Shown: one piece after another, positions 8,492 to 15,975 of the stretch
Layout of the letters: each line of letters begins with the position of its first letter
Position numbering within the stretch: the stretch's first letter is position 1
NCBI RefSeq assembly: GCF_023006325.1
Contig: NZ_JAINDF010000002.1
Span: forward strand, 62,001 to 126,000
DNA: 64,000 bases
Origin: Kordiimonas marina
GTDB taxonomy: Bacteria > Pseudomonadota > Alphaproteobacteria > Sphingomonadales > Kordiimonadaceae
Reading direction: 5' to 3'
Position numbers and translations under genes: made by a program
The notes under the pieces: generated by a model
What the model saw: the letters and a program-made list of their open reading frames with translations, nothing else
Told to the model about the DNA's origin: nothing
Database searches by the model: none

Positions 8492-8946
8492 GCCTTGTCT
8501 CCTTTGCTGCGCAGCAGCTTCTTCAGCTTGGCTTCTTCTTCCGCGCTCAAGGGCTCAGGCGCGTTCGCGCGCACCCGGCGGCGCATCACGGCGATCCCGC
8601 CGAGGATGAGAAACAGGAAGGGTGAGCCCCACAGAAGGTAGGTGCTGGGTTGGACCGGCGGCTTGAGGAGCACCCAGTCGCCGTAACGGTCGACCAGGAA
8701 CTGACGTATCTGTTTCGGACTGTCGCCCTTGGCGACATGCTCGCGGATAAGACCGCGCAGGTCCTTGGCGAGGTCGGCGTCCGACTCGTCGATCGACTCG
8801 TTCTGGCAGACCAGGCAGCGGATTTCCTTCATCAGGCTGCGGGCGACCGCTTCCTTGGCCGGGTCAGCAAGCGGCTTGTCCGCCACCACAGCAAATGCGG
8901 GTGCAGAAAACGCGAGGCACAGGATGAAGACCATCAATCGTTTCAT
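8488..8946 (-). CDS. ccmH: Cytochrome c maturation thiol reductase CcmH
   Basis: A 152-aa CcmH (CcmL/CycL) protein that keeps apocytochrome c thiols reduced for heme attachment. It has a signal peptide (residues 1-20), then the redox motif RCLVCQNESI (the family LRCxxCQ) in a three-helix domain with RDRLRGLI-like helix AKDLRGLIREHVAKG and FLVDRYGDWVLLKPP. One membrane helix follows at about 103-123, and a short cytoplasmic basic tail. This is the short alphaproteobacterial form; the TPR part is the separate ccmI. It overlaps both neighbours by 4 bp. Confidence 0.95.
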   Translation of the reverse strand: MKRLMVFILCLAFSAPAFAVVADKPLADPAKEAVARSLMKEIRCLVCQNESIDESDADLAKDLRGLIREHVAKGDSPKQIRQFLVDRYGDWVLLKPPVQPSTYLLWGSPFLFLILGGIAVMRRRVRANAPEPLSAEEEAKLKKLLRSKGDKA

Positions 8947-9470
8947 TTGATCGCCTCGATTTCCGGCAGGATTTTCTTCTCGATGCTATCCACCACCACA
9001 GGCCCCCACAGACGGTCCCGGATTTTGCCGTTGCCGTCGACGATGAAGGTTTCCGGCACGCCGGTCACACCCCAGTCGATACCGGTGCGGCCATGCAGGT
9101 CGGCGGCGATGGTGACATAGGGGTCACCCAGTTCAGCCAGATAGGCCCGTGCCTTGGCCGGGTCATCCTTATAATTGATGCCGATGATCGGGATATGGTG
9201 TTCTTTCGCAAGTTTCATCAGGTTGGCGTGTTCGGCCCGGCAGGGCACGCACCAGCTGGCGAAGAAATTGACCAGAACCGGGTGCCCGGTCCGGAGCACG
9301 TCATCGGTTACCTGCTTGTCCGCTTCCAGAAGCGCGGGCAGCGTGAAGGCGGGCGATTCCTTACCCATCATCACGCTCTTGATCTCATGCGGGTTCCGGT
9401 CCCGGAGCAGCATGGACAGGAACAGGGCGGCAAGCGCCGCGACCACAATCAGGGGCAGGAAACGCTGCAT
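8943..9470 (-). CDS. ccmG: Periplasmic thioredoxin CcmG/DsbE
   Basis: A 175-aa membrane-anchored thioredoxin-like protein. Residues 5-22 form the anchor. The active site WCVPC sits in FFASWCVPCRAEH at about residues 70-80, followed by the CcmG-typical GINYKDDPAKARAYLAELG and the cis-Pro strand GVTGVPETFIVDGNGKI. It passes reducing power from CcdA/DsbD to CcmH and apocytochrome c. It starts 4 bp after ccmF stops and overlaps ccmH by 4 bp. A CcdA or DsbD partner is not in the window. Confidence 0.95.
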   Translation of the reverse strand: MQRFLPLIVVAALAALFLSMLLRDRNPHEIKSVMMGKESPAFTLPALLEADKQVTDDVLRTGHPVLVNFFASWCVPCRAEHANLMKLAKEHHIPIIGINYKDDPAKARAYLAELGDPYVTIAADLHGRTGIDWGVTGVPETFIVDGNGKIRDRLWGPVVVDSIEKKILPEIEAIK

Positions 9471-9474
9471 CGGC

Positions 9475-11463
9475 TCAGGCCTCCTTCAGCTTCGTGGACG
9501 GCTTTTTGGCCTTGCTGCCCGTCGGCGCCCCGATACGGCGGCGGCGGTCGCTCAAGGACAGCAGGCCGCCCAGCATCATCATCAGCGCGCCGGTCCACAG
9601 GCCGGAAATGAAGGGTTTGAAATAAAGCCGTACGGACCATTTACCGCCGCCTGCGGCCTGGCCGATCACGGCATAAAGGTCCCCGGTCAGAAGCGGGCGG
9701 ATCGCGGCTTCGGTCGTCTCCATCATCGGATGGGCATAGACCCGGTCCTCAGGCGCCAGCTTGGCGATCTTTTTGCCATTTTTGGTCACGTCAAAGAAAG
9801 CGCGCACGGCGGTATAGTTCGGGCCTGCCACGGGGGCGACGCCGTTGAAGCGGAAGTCATAGGCGCCGACCTTGACCGTGTCACCGGGGCTTACCAGCTT
9901 CAGCTCTTCCTTGGTCCAGGCGGTGCTGATGGTGATGCCGAGGACGATGACGGCCAGCCCGGCGTGTGCGAGGCTCATGCCCCAGCTTGCGCGCGGGATC
10001 GCCTTCGCCCGGGCCCAGAAACGGCCGGGTTTCTTGAACAGCTGGGTGCGTTCGGCAACTTCAAGGAAGACCGAGGCGATGAGCCAGGCGGCGAGCGCGA
10101 GGCCGACAGCGGTCATGATCAGCTGGCCGGACGAATGCCACAGCACCGCAAGCGCTGCCACAAGCGCGACACCCAGCGCCGGGAGCATGATCTGCGCGGC
10201 GCGGCTCAACCGGCCCCGCTTCCAGGCCAGCAGGGGCCCGATACCGAGCGCGACGATCAGCGGGCTCATCAGCACGGTGGCGCCATAGTTGAAGAAGGGC
10301 GCGCCGACGCTGATCTGGCCAGCGTTGAAGGCTTCCATAACCAAGGGATACAGCGTGCCCACCAGCACCACGGCGGCGAAGCAGGACAGCAGGATGTTAT
10401 TGAGGACCAGCGCGCTTTCGCGGCTGACCATGCCGAATAGGCCACCGGGTACCAGCTTGGGCGCGCGCCAGGCATAGAGGGTCAGCGAGCTGCCAATGGC
10501 GATTGCCAGGAAAATCAGGATGAAGATGCCGCGGGCCGGGTCAACCGCGAAGGCGTGCACGCTCGTCAGCACGCCGGAGCGCACAAGGAAGGTGCCGAGG
10601 AGGCTGAAGGAAAAGGCGACGATCGCCAGAAGGATCGTCCAGCTTTTAAGCGCGTCGCGTTTCTCGACCACGATGGCGGAATGGAGGAGCGCGGCTGCCG
10701 CCAGCCACGGCATGAAGCTGGCATTCTCGACCGGGTCCCAGAACCACCAGCCGCCCCAGCCGAGCTCGTAATAGGACCACCAGCTGCCAAGCGCGATGCC
10801 GCCGGTCAGGAAAATCCAGGCCATCAGCGTCCATGGGCGGACCCAGCGGGCCCAGAGGGGCGTCACTTCGCCGTCAATCAGCGCTGCGACCGCGAAGGAG
10901 AAGGAGACCGAAAGCCCGACATAGCCGAGGTACAGCATCGGCGGATGGAAGGCGAGGCCGGGGTCCTGCAATAGCGGGTTCAGGCCGTTGCCTTCAGCGG
11001 GCGCGGGATTGAGGCGCAGGAACGGGTTGCTGGTGAGCAATATGAACAAGAGGAAACCGACCGCGAGCAGGCATTGGACCGACAGCACACGCGCGCGAAA
11101 ATGCAGCGGCAGCTTGCGCCCGGCCAGCGAAACCGCGGCGGCGAAGACGGTCAGGATCAGGATCCACAGCATCAGGCTGCCTTCGTGGTTCCCCCACACG
11201 CCGGAAATTTTATAGAGCATCGGCTTGGCGGTATGGCTGTTCGCGGCGACCAGCAGGACCGAAAAGTCCGAGGTCACGAAACTATACATCAGGCAGCCGA
11301 AGGAAATGGCGACCATCAGGAACAGGCCGACGGCGACACGGTCGGCCAGCGCCATCAGGCGGCGGTTGCCAAGGTGGATGCCGATATGCGGCACGCTCGC
11401 GCCCAAAAGCGCCAGCATGAGCGCCATGACGAGCGCGAAATGTCCGATCTCAGGTGCCATCAA
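9475..11463 (-). CDS. ccmF: Heme lyase subunit CcmF
   Basis: A 662-aa polytopic membrane protein with about fifteen helices. CcmF is the core of the heme ligation complex and carries the WWD domain: WGGWWFWDPVENASFMPWL is visible at about residues 235-255. Other landmarks are WGNHEGSLMLWI near residue 90 and GLLLPAPAEGNGLNPLLQDP-like text as NPAPAEGNGLNPLLQDPG. The large periplasmic C-terminal domain precedes the last helix (LWTGALMMMLGGLLSL). Length agrees with typical CcmF (about 650 aa). Its start overlaps the stop of ccmE by 4 bp. Confidence 0.96.
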   Translation of the reverse strand: MMAPEIGHFALVMALMLALLGASVPHIGIHLGNRRLMALADRVAVGLFLMVAISFGCLMYSFVTSDFSVLLVAANSHTAKPMLYKISGVWGNHEGSLMLWILILTVFAAAVSLAGRKLPLHFRARVLSVQCLLAVGFLLFILLTSNPFLRLNPAPAEGNGLNPLLQDPGLAFHPPMLYLGYVGLSVSFSFAVAALIDGEVTPLWARWVRPWTLMAWIFLTGGIALGSWWSYYELGWGGWWFWDPVENASFMPWLAAAALLHSAIVVEKRDALKSWTILLAIVAFSFSLLGTFLVRSGVLTSVHAFAVDPARGIFILIFLAIAIGSSLTLYAWRAPKLVPGGLFGMVSRESALVLNNILLSCFAAVVLVGTLYPLVMEAFNAGQISVGAPFFNYGATVLMSPLIVALGIGPLLAWKRGRLSRAAQIMLPALGVALVAALAVLWHSSGQLIMTAVGLALAAWLIASVFLEVAERTQLFKKPGRFWARAKAIPRASWGMSLAHAGLAVIVLGITISTAWTKEELKLVSPGDTVKVGAYDFRFNGVAPVAGPNYTAVRAFFDVTKNGKKIAKLAPEDRVYAHPMMETTEAAIRPLLTGDLYAVIGQAAGGGKWSVRLYFKPFISGLWTGALMMMLGGLLSLSDRRRRIGAPTGSKAKKPSTKLKEA

Positions 11464-11957
11464 CGGCCGCCTTTCTTGAGGGCCGACAGCGCTTCCGGGT
11501 GGCTGCAGGCTTCGGCGTTCTTGGGGGCGGTGCCCGGCGGCGTGTAATTCTCGTCGTGCTTCGCGAGCACGGTTTCGGCGACGAAGACACCCTGCTTGTT
11601 GAGGCGGCCTTCGGTCACGACACCCTGGCCCTCACGGAACAGGTCCGGCAGCAGGCCCTTGAACTTGACCGGAATATCGACTGCACAGTCGGTCACCGTG
11701 AACAGGTAGGTCAGGCCGTCGGTGTCCCGGTGGAAGGAGCCGGTGGCGACAAGGCCGCCCAGGCGGAAGCGCTTGCCTGCGGGCACCTGTTTTTCCATCA
11801 CCGCGCTTGGCTGCAGATACAGGTTCAGGCTGTCGCCGCCGAGCGCGAAAGTGATCAGGATGATCGCACCGACAATGGCGATGAGCGCGGCCGAGACAAT
11901 GACAAGACGCTGGCGCTTGCGCGTTTTCAGCCCCTTGGATTTTTTCGGTGCGGCCAT
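11460..11957 (-). CDS. ccmE: Heme chaperone CcmE
   Basis: A 165-aa periplasmic heme chaperone. A basic N-terminus and one anchor helix (residues 18-40) lead into the OB-fold. The heme-binding histidine sits in LAKHDENYTPPG at about residue 133, and the strand FRLGGLVATGSF is typical of the family. CcmE binds heme covalently on the outer face of the inner membrane and hands it to CcmF. It starts 3 bp after ccmD and overlaps ccmF by 4 bp. Confidence 0.96.
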   Translation of the reverse strand: MAAPKKSKGLKTRKRQRLVIVSAALIAIVGAIILITFALGGDSLNLYLQPSAVMEKQVPAGKRFRLGGLVATGSFHRDTDGLTYLFTVTDCAVDIPVKFKGLLPDLFREGQGVVTEGRLNKQGVFVAETVLAKHDENYTPPGTAPKNAEACSHPEALSALKKGGR

Positions 11958-11960
11958 GGC

Positions 11961-12125
11961 TTATCCTTCCTTGCGGCGACGCGCGCGCAGGGCTTCAACG
12001 CGCTTGCGGGTCGTCCTGCTCGCCCTGAGGCTGGAGACGGCAAGCCAGACAAGCGCCACGGTGCTGATGCCGTACGCCGACCAGACGAAAACGGCATAGC
12101 CGCCCATATGGAAAAAATTTGCCAT
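11961..12125 (-). CDS. ccmD: Small heme export protein CcmD
   Basis: A 54-aa gene too short for many gene finders. It reads MANFFHMGGYAVFVWSAYGI, then a hydrophobic stretch to about residue 33, then a strongly basic tail (SSLRASRTTRKRVEALRARR). This is the standard CcmD form: the family motif F-x-M-G-G-Y-A-x-Y/F-V-W-x-A-Y is present, followed by one membrane helix and a positively charged cytoplasmic end. CcmD is needed to release holo-CcmE from the CcmABC complex. The ATG shares its A with the ccmC stop (TGATG), so translation is coupled. It stops 3 bp before ccmE. Confidence 0.95.
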   Translation of the reverse strand: MANFFHMGGYAVFVWSAYGISTVALVWLAVSSLRASRTTRKRVEALRARRRKEG

Positions 12126-12844
12126 CAGCCGTAAACCTCGGCTCTGTTCATCACGCTGAGTTTGCGCTGATTGATCTCAAGCTTCATGCGCCACAGGAAC
12201 ACGACGACAAAATACGCCTGGAAAGCTGTCGCCATGATGAACAAGGGCCAAAGCATGGAATCGGCGATCGTCGGTCCGCCCATGCGGAAGACGCTGGCAG
12301 GCTGGTGCAGCGTGTTCCACCAGTCGACCGAGAATTTGATGATCGGGATATTGGCGACGCCGACAAGCGCGAGGATCGCGGCGGCGCGGCCGGCCTTTTC
12401 CTCATCGTCGAACCCGTGCCAGATCGCCATATAGCCGAGATAGAGGAAAAACAGCACGAGGACGGAGGTCATGCGGCCGTCCCACTGCCAGTAGGTGCCC
12501 CACATGGGCTTGCCCCACAGGCTGCCGGTGATGAGCGCCAGCGCGGTGAAGGTGGCGCCGATGGGTGCGGCCGCCTTGCCCGCCAGTTCGGCCAGCGGGT
12601 GGCGCCAGACGATGGCGACGAAGCTTGCGCCAGCCATCACCATATAGGTGAACATCGCCATCCAGGCGGCGGGCACATGGATATACATGATGCGCACGCT
12701 TTCGCCCTGCTGATAGTCGGGCGGGCTGCCGATCAGCGCCAGATACAGGCCGGCGACGAGGCTGATCGCCATAACGGCGATAGCCCAGGGTAATATCCGG
12801 TCTGCCAGACGATTGAACTCGGCGGGATTGGCGAATCTATGCAT
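12125..12844 (-). CDS. ccmC: Heme handling protein CcmC
   Basis: A 239-aa membrane protein with six helices and the WWD motif WGTYWQWDGRMTSVLVLF at about residues 113-130. Flanking histidines include MYIHVPAAWMAMF (periplasmic loop 1) and the second in the LHQPAS segment. CcmC presents heme to CcmE. Length matches the family (about 240 aa). It is separated from ccmB by 72 bp, in which I saw no hairpin, and overlaps ccmD by one base. Confidence 0.96.
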   Translation of the reverse strand: MHRFANPAEFNRLADRILPWAIAVMAISLVAGLYLALIGSPPDYQQGESVRIMYIHVPAAWMAMFTYMVMAGASFVAIVWRHPLAELAGKAAAPIGATFTALALITGSLWGKPMWGTYWQWDGRMTSVLVLFFLYLGYMAIWHGFDDEEKAGRAAAILALVGVANIPIIKFSVDWWNTLHQPASVFRMGGPTIADSMLWPLFIMATAFQAYFVVVFLWRMKLEINQRKLSVMNRAEVYG

Positions 12845-12916
12845 GGACTTTTCCTATCGCTATCCGGGCGTTACAGCAAGTGCGACGTGATGCCTCACGG
12901 TATGTTTACGGGCAGC

Positions 12917-13597
12917 CTATTCAAGCGCGAGACGGAGCGCCGCGGCGGACGCGAAAGGCCCGATCGCCAGCGCCACCAGCGTCACTGCGCCCAGAAGCGC
13001 CAGGTTCGCGCTGGAGCCGACCATGCCCATGGCGGCATCGACCGCGCCGACCCCGAAGATCAGGGTCGGAATATAAAGTGGCAGCACCAGAAGCGCCATC
13101 AGAACCCCGCCGCGTCTGACCGAGACGGTGAGCGCTGCGCCGATCGATCCGATCAGGCTGAGGGCCGGTGTGCCGACAAGCAAGCTCAGGAGCAGGATGC
13201 CGTAGCCTTCCGGGGCCAAGTTCATGAACATGCCGAGGAGCGGCGCGATCAGGATCAGCGGCACGACGGTCGCCAGCCAGTGCGCGAGAATTTTCGCCGC
13301 CGCGACACCGGTGAGGCCAAGCGGGCTAAGCGCAAGATCGTCAAGGCTGCCGTCCTCATAATCGGCCTGATAAAGCCGGTCGAGGCTGAGAAGGCACGCC
13401 AGAAGCGCCACCACCCAGATCACCCCGGCGGCGATGCGCGCGAGCACTTGGGGTTCCGGTCCAACCCCGAACGCGAACAGCGTGACCGCAATCATGAAGA
13501 AGCTCAAAGCCATGGTGCCGGTGCCACCCTGCGACCAGGCGAGGCGGATATCGCGCATCAAAATGGCACGGAAAGTGGCGGACAAGGGCGTGCTCAT
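12917..13597 (-). CDS. ccmB: Heme exporter membrane subunit CcmB
   Basis: A 226-aa membrane protein with six helices, the permease subunit of the CcmAB transporter that powers release of heme-loaded CcmE. Family features include an N-terminal FRAILMRDIRLAWSQGG, the loop LLSLDRLYQADYEDGSLDDL, and PLLILVLPLYIPTLIFG-like text as LLVLPLYIPTLIFGVGAVD. It overlaps ccmA by 4 bp, indicating coupled translation of the two ABC subunits. Length fits the family (about 220 aa). Confidence 0.95.
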   Translation of the reverse strand: MSTPLSATFRAILMRDIRLAWSQGGTGTMALSFFMIAVTLFAFGVGPEPQVLARIAAGVIWVVALLACLLSLDRLYQADYEDGSLDDLALSPLGLTGVAAAKILAHWLATVVPLILIAPLLGMFMNLAPEGYGILLLSLLVGTPALSLIGSIGAALTVSVRRGGVLMALLVLPLYIPTLIFGVGAVDAAMGMVGSSANLALLGAVTLVALAIGPFASAAALRLALE

Positions 13598-14274
13598 AGC
13601 CAGCCCTCCTGAACTGTTGCACGTGCAGCATATTGGGAGACGTCAACTGTTGCCCCTGCAACACCGATCGGATCGTGGGTCGCCGCCAGGATAAGGCCGC
13701 CGCGCGCCAGGTGCCGGGTCATCAGACCGGCCAGTTTTTCGCGGTTGTCAGCATCGAGCCCGACCGTTGGCTCGTCCATCAGCCATACCGGCCGGTCCGC
13801 GAGCAGAAACCGCATCAAACTGGCCCGGTGGCGTTGCCCGCTTGAGAAAAACCGCACGGCTTGGTCGAGGAGCCGGTCGAGCGCGAAGGTCTCGGCGGCG
13901 TCATAAAGTACGTTTTCCGACAAGGACTTACCGGTCATGATGCGCGCGTAGGTCTGACAGTTTTCCCGTAAGGTAAGCGCGGGTTTGAGGCCATGGTCAT
14001 GGCCGACATACACCACCGCTTCCGATAGCGCGGCATCGCCCGTGCCCCAGGCGTCGTCACCGTACATCAGCTCGCCATCCGCGGCAGGAACAAATCCTGC
14101 GATCAGGCGGAGGAGAGTCGACTTGCCGCTGCCGTTGGCGCCGCGCAGATAAAGAAGCGCGCCCGGCTCCACCGAAAAATCGAGCCCTTCGAACACCATG
14201 CGGCCGCCGCGGCGGCAGGCAAGGCCGTGCGCCGACAGGGCTTTGGCATCGAATGAGGGTTCGGGTGTGTCCAT
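13594..14274 (-). CDS. ccmA: Heme exporter ATP-binding subunit CcmA
   Basis: A 226-aa ABC ATPase. Walker A is GANGSGKSTLLR, the signature region is FSSGQRHRASL (FSSGQ replaces the usual LSGGQ, as is normal in CcmA) and Walker B is VWLMDEPTVGLD. With CcmB it drives holo-CcmE release. I chose the ATG at 14274, which gives the usual length; the frame extends 27 codons upstream, but that part is not CcmA-like. It heads the ccmABCDEFGHI run, in which almost every junction overlaps or is under 10 bp. The cardiolipin synthase-like gene is divergent 158 bp away. Confidence 0.95.
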   Translation of the reverse strand: MDTPEPSFDAKALSAHGLACRRGGRMVFEGLDFSVEPGALLYLRGANGSGKSTLLRLIAGFVPAADGELMYGDDAWGTGDAALSEAVVYVGHDHGLKPALTLRENCQTYARIMTGKSLSENVLYDAAETFALDRLLDQAVRFFSSGQRHRASLMRFLLADRPVWLMDEPTVGLDADNREKLAGLMTRHLARGGLILAATHDPIGVAGATVDVSQYAARATVQEGWL

Positions 14275-14432
14275 GGCGGTCACGCTACCCAAGCCGCCGC
14301 GCGCGAACAAGCAAAGAATGACGCCCCAGCTCCGCTTTGTGCTCGATTTACTCAAGTCTCTGTTTTTCTGGGCCTTTCCGATGGGCCCCTCATGCCCTAT
14401 ATGGAATAGGAAGCGTGTAAGCGGGGAGGCTT

Positions 14433-15890
14433 ATGAGCCTGGACATCACCACATGGTCTAATGGCCTGTTGATCGCAGCCTTTGTGTTCTGCGTGCAGTT
14501 TCTGGCGAGCAGCCATATCCTGAGGACCAAGACCCAGGTCAGGTCCGCGGTGGCGTGGCTCGGCCTCGTCTGGCTTGCGCCCGGTTTCGGCATTATCTTT
14601 TACGTCCTTTTCGGCATGAACCGTATCCGCCGCCGCGCGCGCATGACCCGGATCAAGCGCGGCCTCGCGCCCCGGACCGGGGTGCTGACCGATCCGGCGG
14701 GCCCGTCGCTTCTGGAGGCTGGCACGAAGGCGCCGACGCGCTGGCGCGCCCATGCCAAGCTGGCCGGCAGGGTGACGCGGACCCCGCTTACCCTCGGCAA
14801 CCGCATCACGCCGCTCATGGGTGGGCGCGAGGCCTATGACGCGATGATCGAGGCAATCGATAACGCGTCCTACACAGTCGCGCTCACCACCTATATTTTT
14901 CAGGCCGACCAGGCGGGGCGGCGCTTCATCGGCGCGCTCGCCCGCGCGCACGAACGCGGTGTGAAAGTGCGGGTGCTGGTTGATGCGGTTGGCAACCTGT
15001 ATGGTCTCAAGCCGGTCTCCAACCTGCTTCGCCGCCGGGGCATCGAGGTTGCGACCTTCAACCCCGCCCGCCTCAGCTGGCGGCTGGCCTTCTTCAATCT
15101 GCGCACCCACCGCAAGCTCCTGATCGTCGATGGTGTCACCGGCTTCGCGGGTGGCATGAATATCCGCCGCCACCATCTGGAAGATGAAAACGGCAAACCA
15201 CGCGTGCAGGACACGCACTTCCGCCTTGAAGGCCCGGTGGTGAGCCAGATGATGGATGCCTTCGCCGACGACTGGGCCTTTTCCTGCGGGGAAGAGCTGG
15301 ATGAAAATATCTGGATGCCGGTGGTCGAACCCATAAGCGACGGCGTCGCTGCCCGTGCGATTGCCGATGGCCCGGATGAACCCAATGACAAGACGGCGAT
15401 GATCATCGAAAGCGCGCTGGCGTCCGCACGCCGGAGGGTTAGCATTGTCACGCCTTATTTCCTGCCGGAGGAAGCGCTCACCGCTGCGCTCAAGCAGGCG
15501 TCGCTACGGGGCGTGCAGGTGGATATCCTGATACCCGAAAAGAACAACTTGCCGCTTTTCGGTATCACCAGCCTGGCCGGGGTGCGCCAGCTGATTGAGG
15601 CCGGGTGTCGGTTCCATCTGTCCCCACCGCCGTTCGACCATTCGAAGCTGATGGTGGTCGATGACGCCTGGGTATTGTTCGGCTCCTCCAATTGGGACGC
15701 GCGCTCGCTGAAGCTGAATTTCGAATTCAATGTCGAATGCTATGACCGCGGCTTTGCCAAGACGATGTCCGACTGGGTCAAGGCGCGGTTCGAAAGTGCC
15801 AGCCCGCTCGGCCTGCAGGAGCTGGATGGCCGTCCGCGCCTCTCCCGCGCGCTCGGCCGGGTGCTGTGGCTCGCCAGTCCTTATCTATAA
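14433..15890 (+). CDS. Cardiolipin synthase-like phospholipase D protein
   Basis: A 485-aa protein with two N-terminal membrane helices (about residues 8-24 and 36-60) and two PLD domains. Both HKD motifs are intact: HRKLLIVDG in the first domain and HSKLMVVDDAWVLFGSSNWD in the second. This is the layout of bacterial ClsA-type cardiolipin synthases, which condense two phosphatidylglycerols at the inner membrane. The ATG at 14433 has GGGGAGG close upstream. The P-type ATPase gene follows on the same strand after 85 bp, with its own ribosome site. Assignment as the main cardiolipin synthase is likely but not certain. Confidence 0.88.
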   Translation: MSLDITTWSNGLLIAAFVFCVQFLASSHILRTKTQVRSAVAWLGLVWLAPGFGIIFYVLFGMNRIRRRARMTRIKRGLAPRTGVLTDPAGPSLLEAGTKAPTRWRAHAKLAGRVTRTPLTLGNRITPLMGGREAYDAMIEAIDNASYTVALTTYIFQADQAGRRFIGALARAHERGVKVRVLVDAVGNLYGLKPVSNLLRRRGIEVATFNPARLSWRLAFFNLRTHRKLLIVDGVTGFAGGMNIRRHHLEDENGKPRVQDTHFRLEGPVVSQMMDAFADDWAFSCGEELDENIWMPVVEPISDGVAARAIADGPDEPNDKTAMIIESALASARRRVSIVTPYFLPEEALTAALKQASLRGVQVDILIPEKNNLPLFGITSLAGVRQLIEAGCRFHLSPPPFDHSKLMVVDDAWVLFGSSNWDARSLKLNFEFNVECYDRGFAKTMSDWVKARFESASPLGLQELDGRPRLSRALGRVLWLASPYL

Positions 15891-15975
15891 AGCCTGACAC
15901 CGGCTTGCCGCTGTGGTCGCACCGTGGCAGGCTCACACTTCTGGCTATTGCCTGTGTGAAGGAGAGCGCTTCCGG

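Noticed and set aside
13594-13680. Repeated TGTTGCA-like motifs at the end of ccmA, also seen near 59600
   Set aside because: They fall in coding sequence for Ala-Thr-Val runs and show no fixed spacing, so codon usage explains them.
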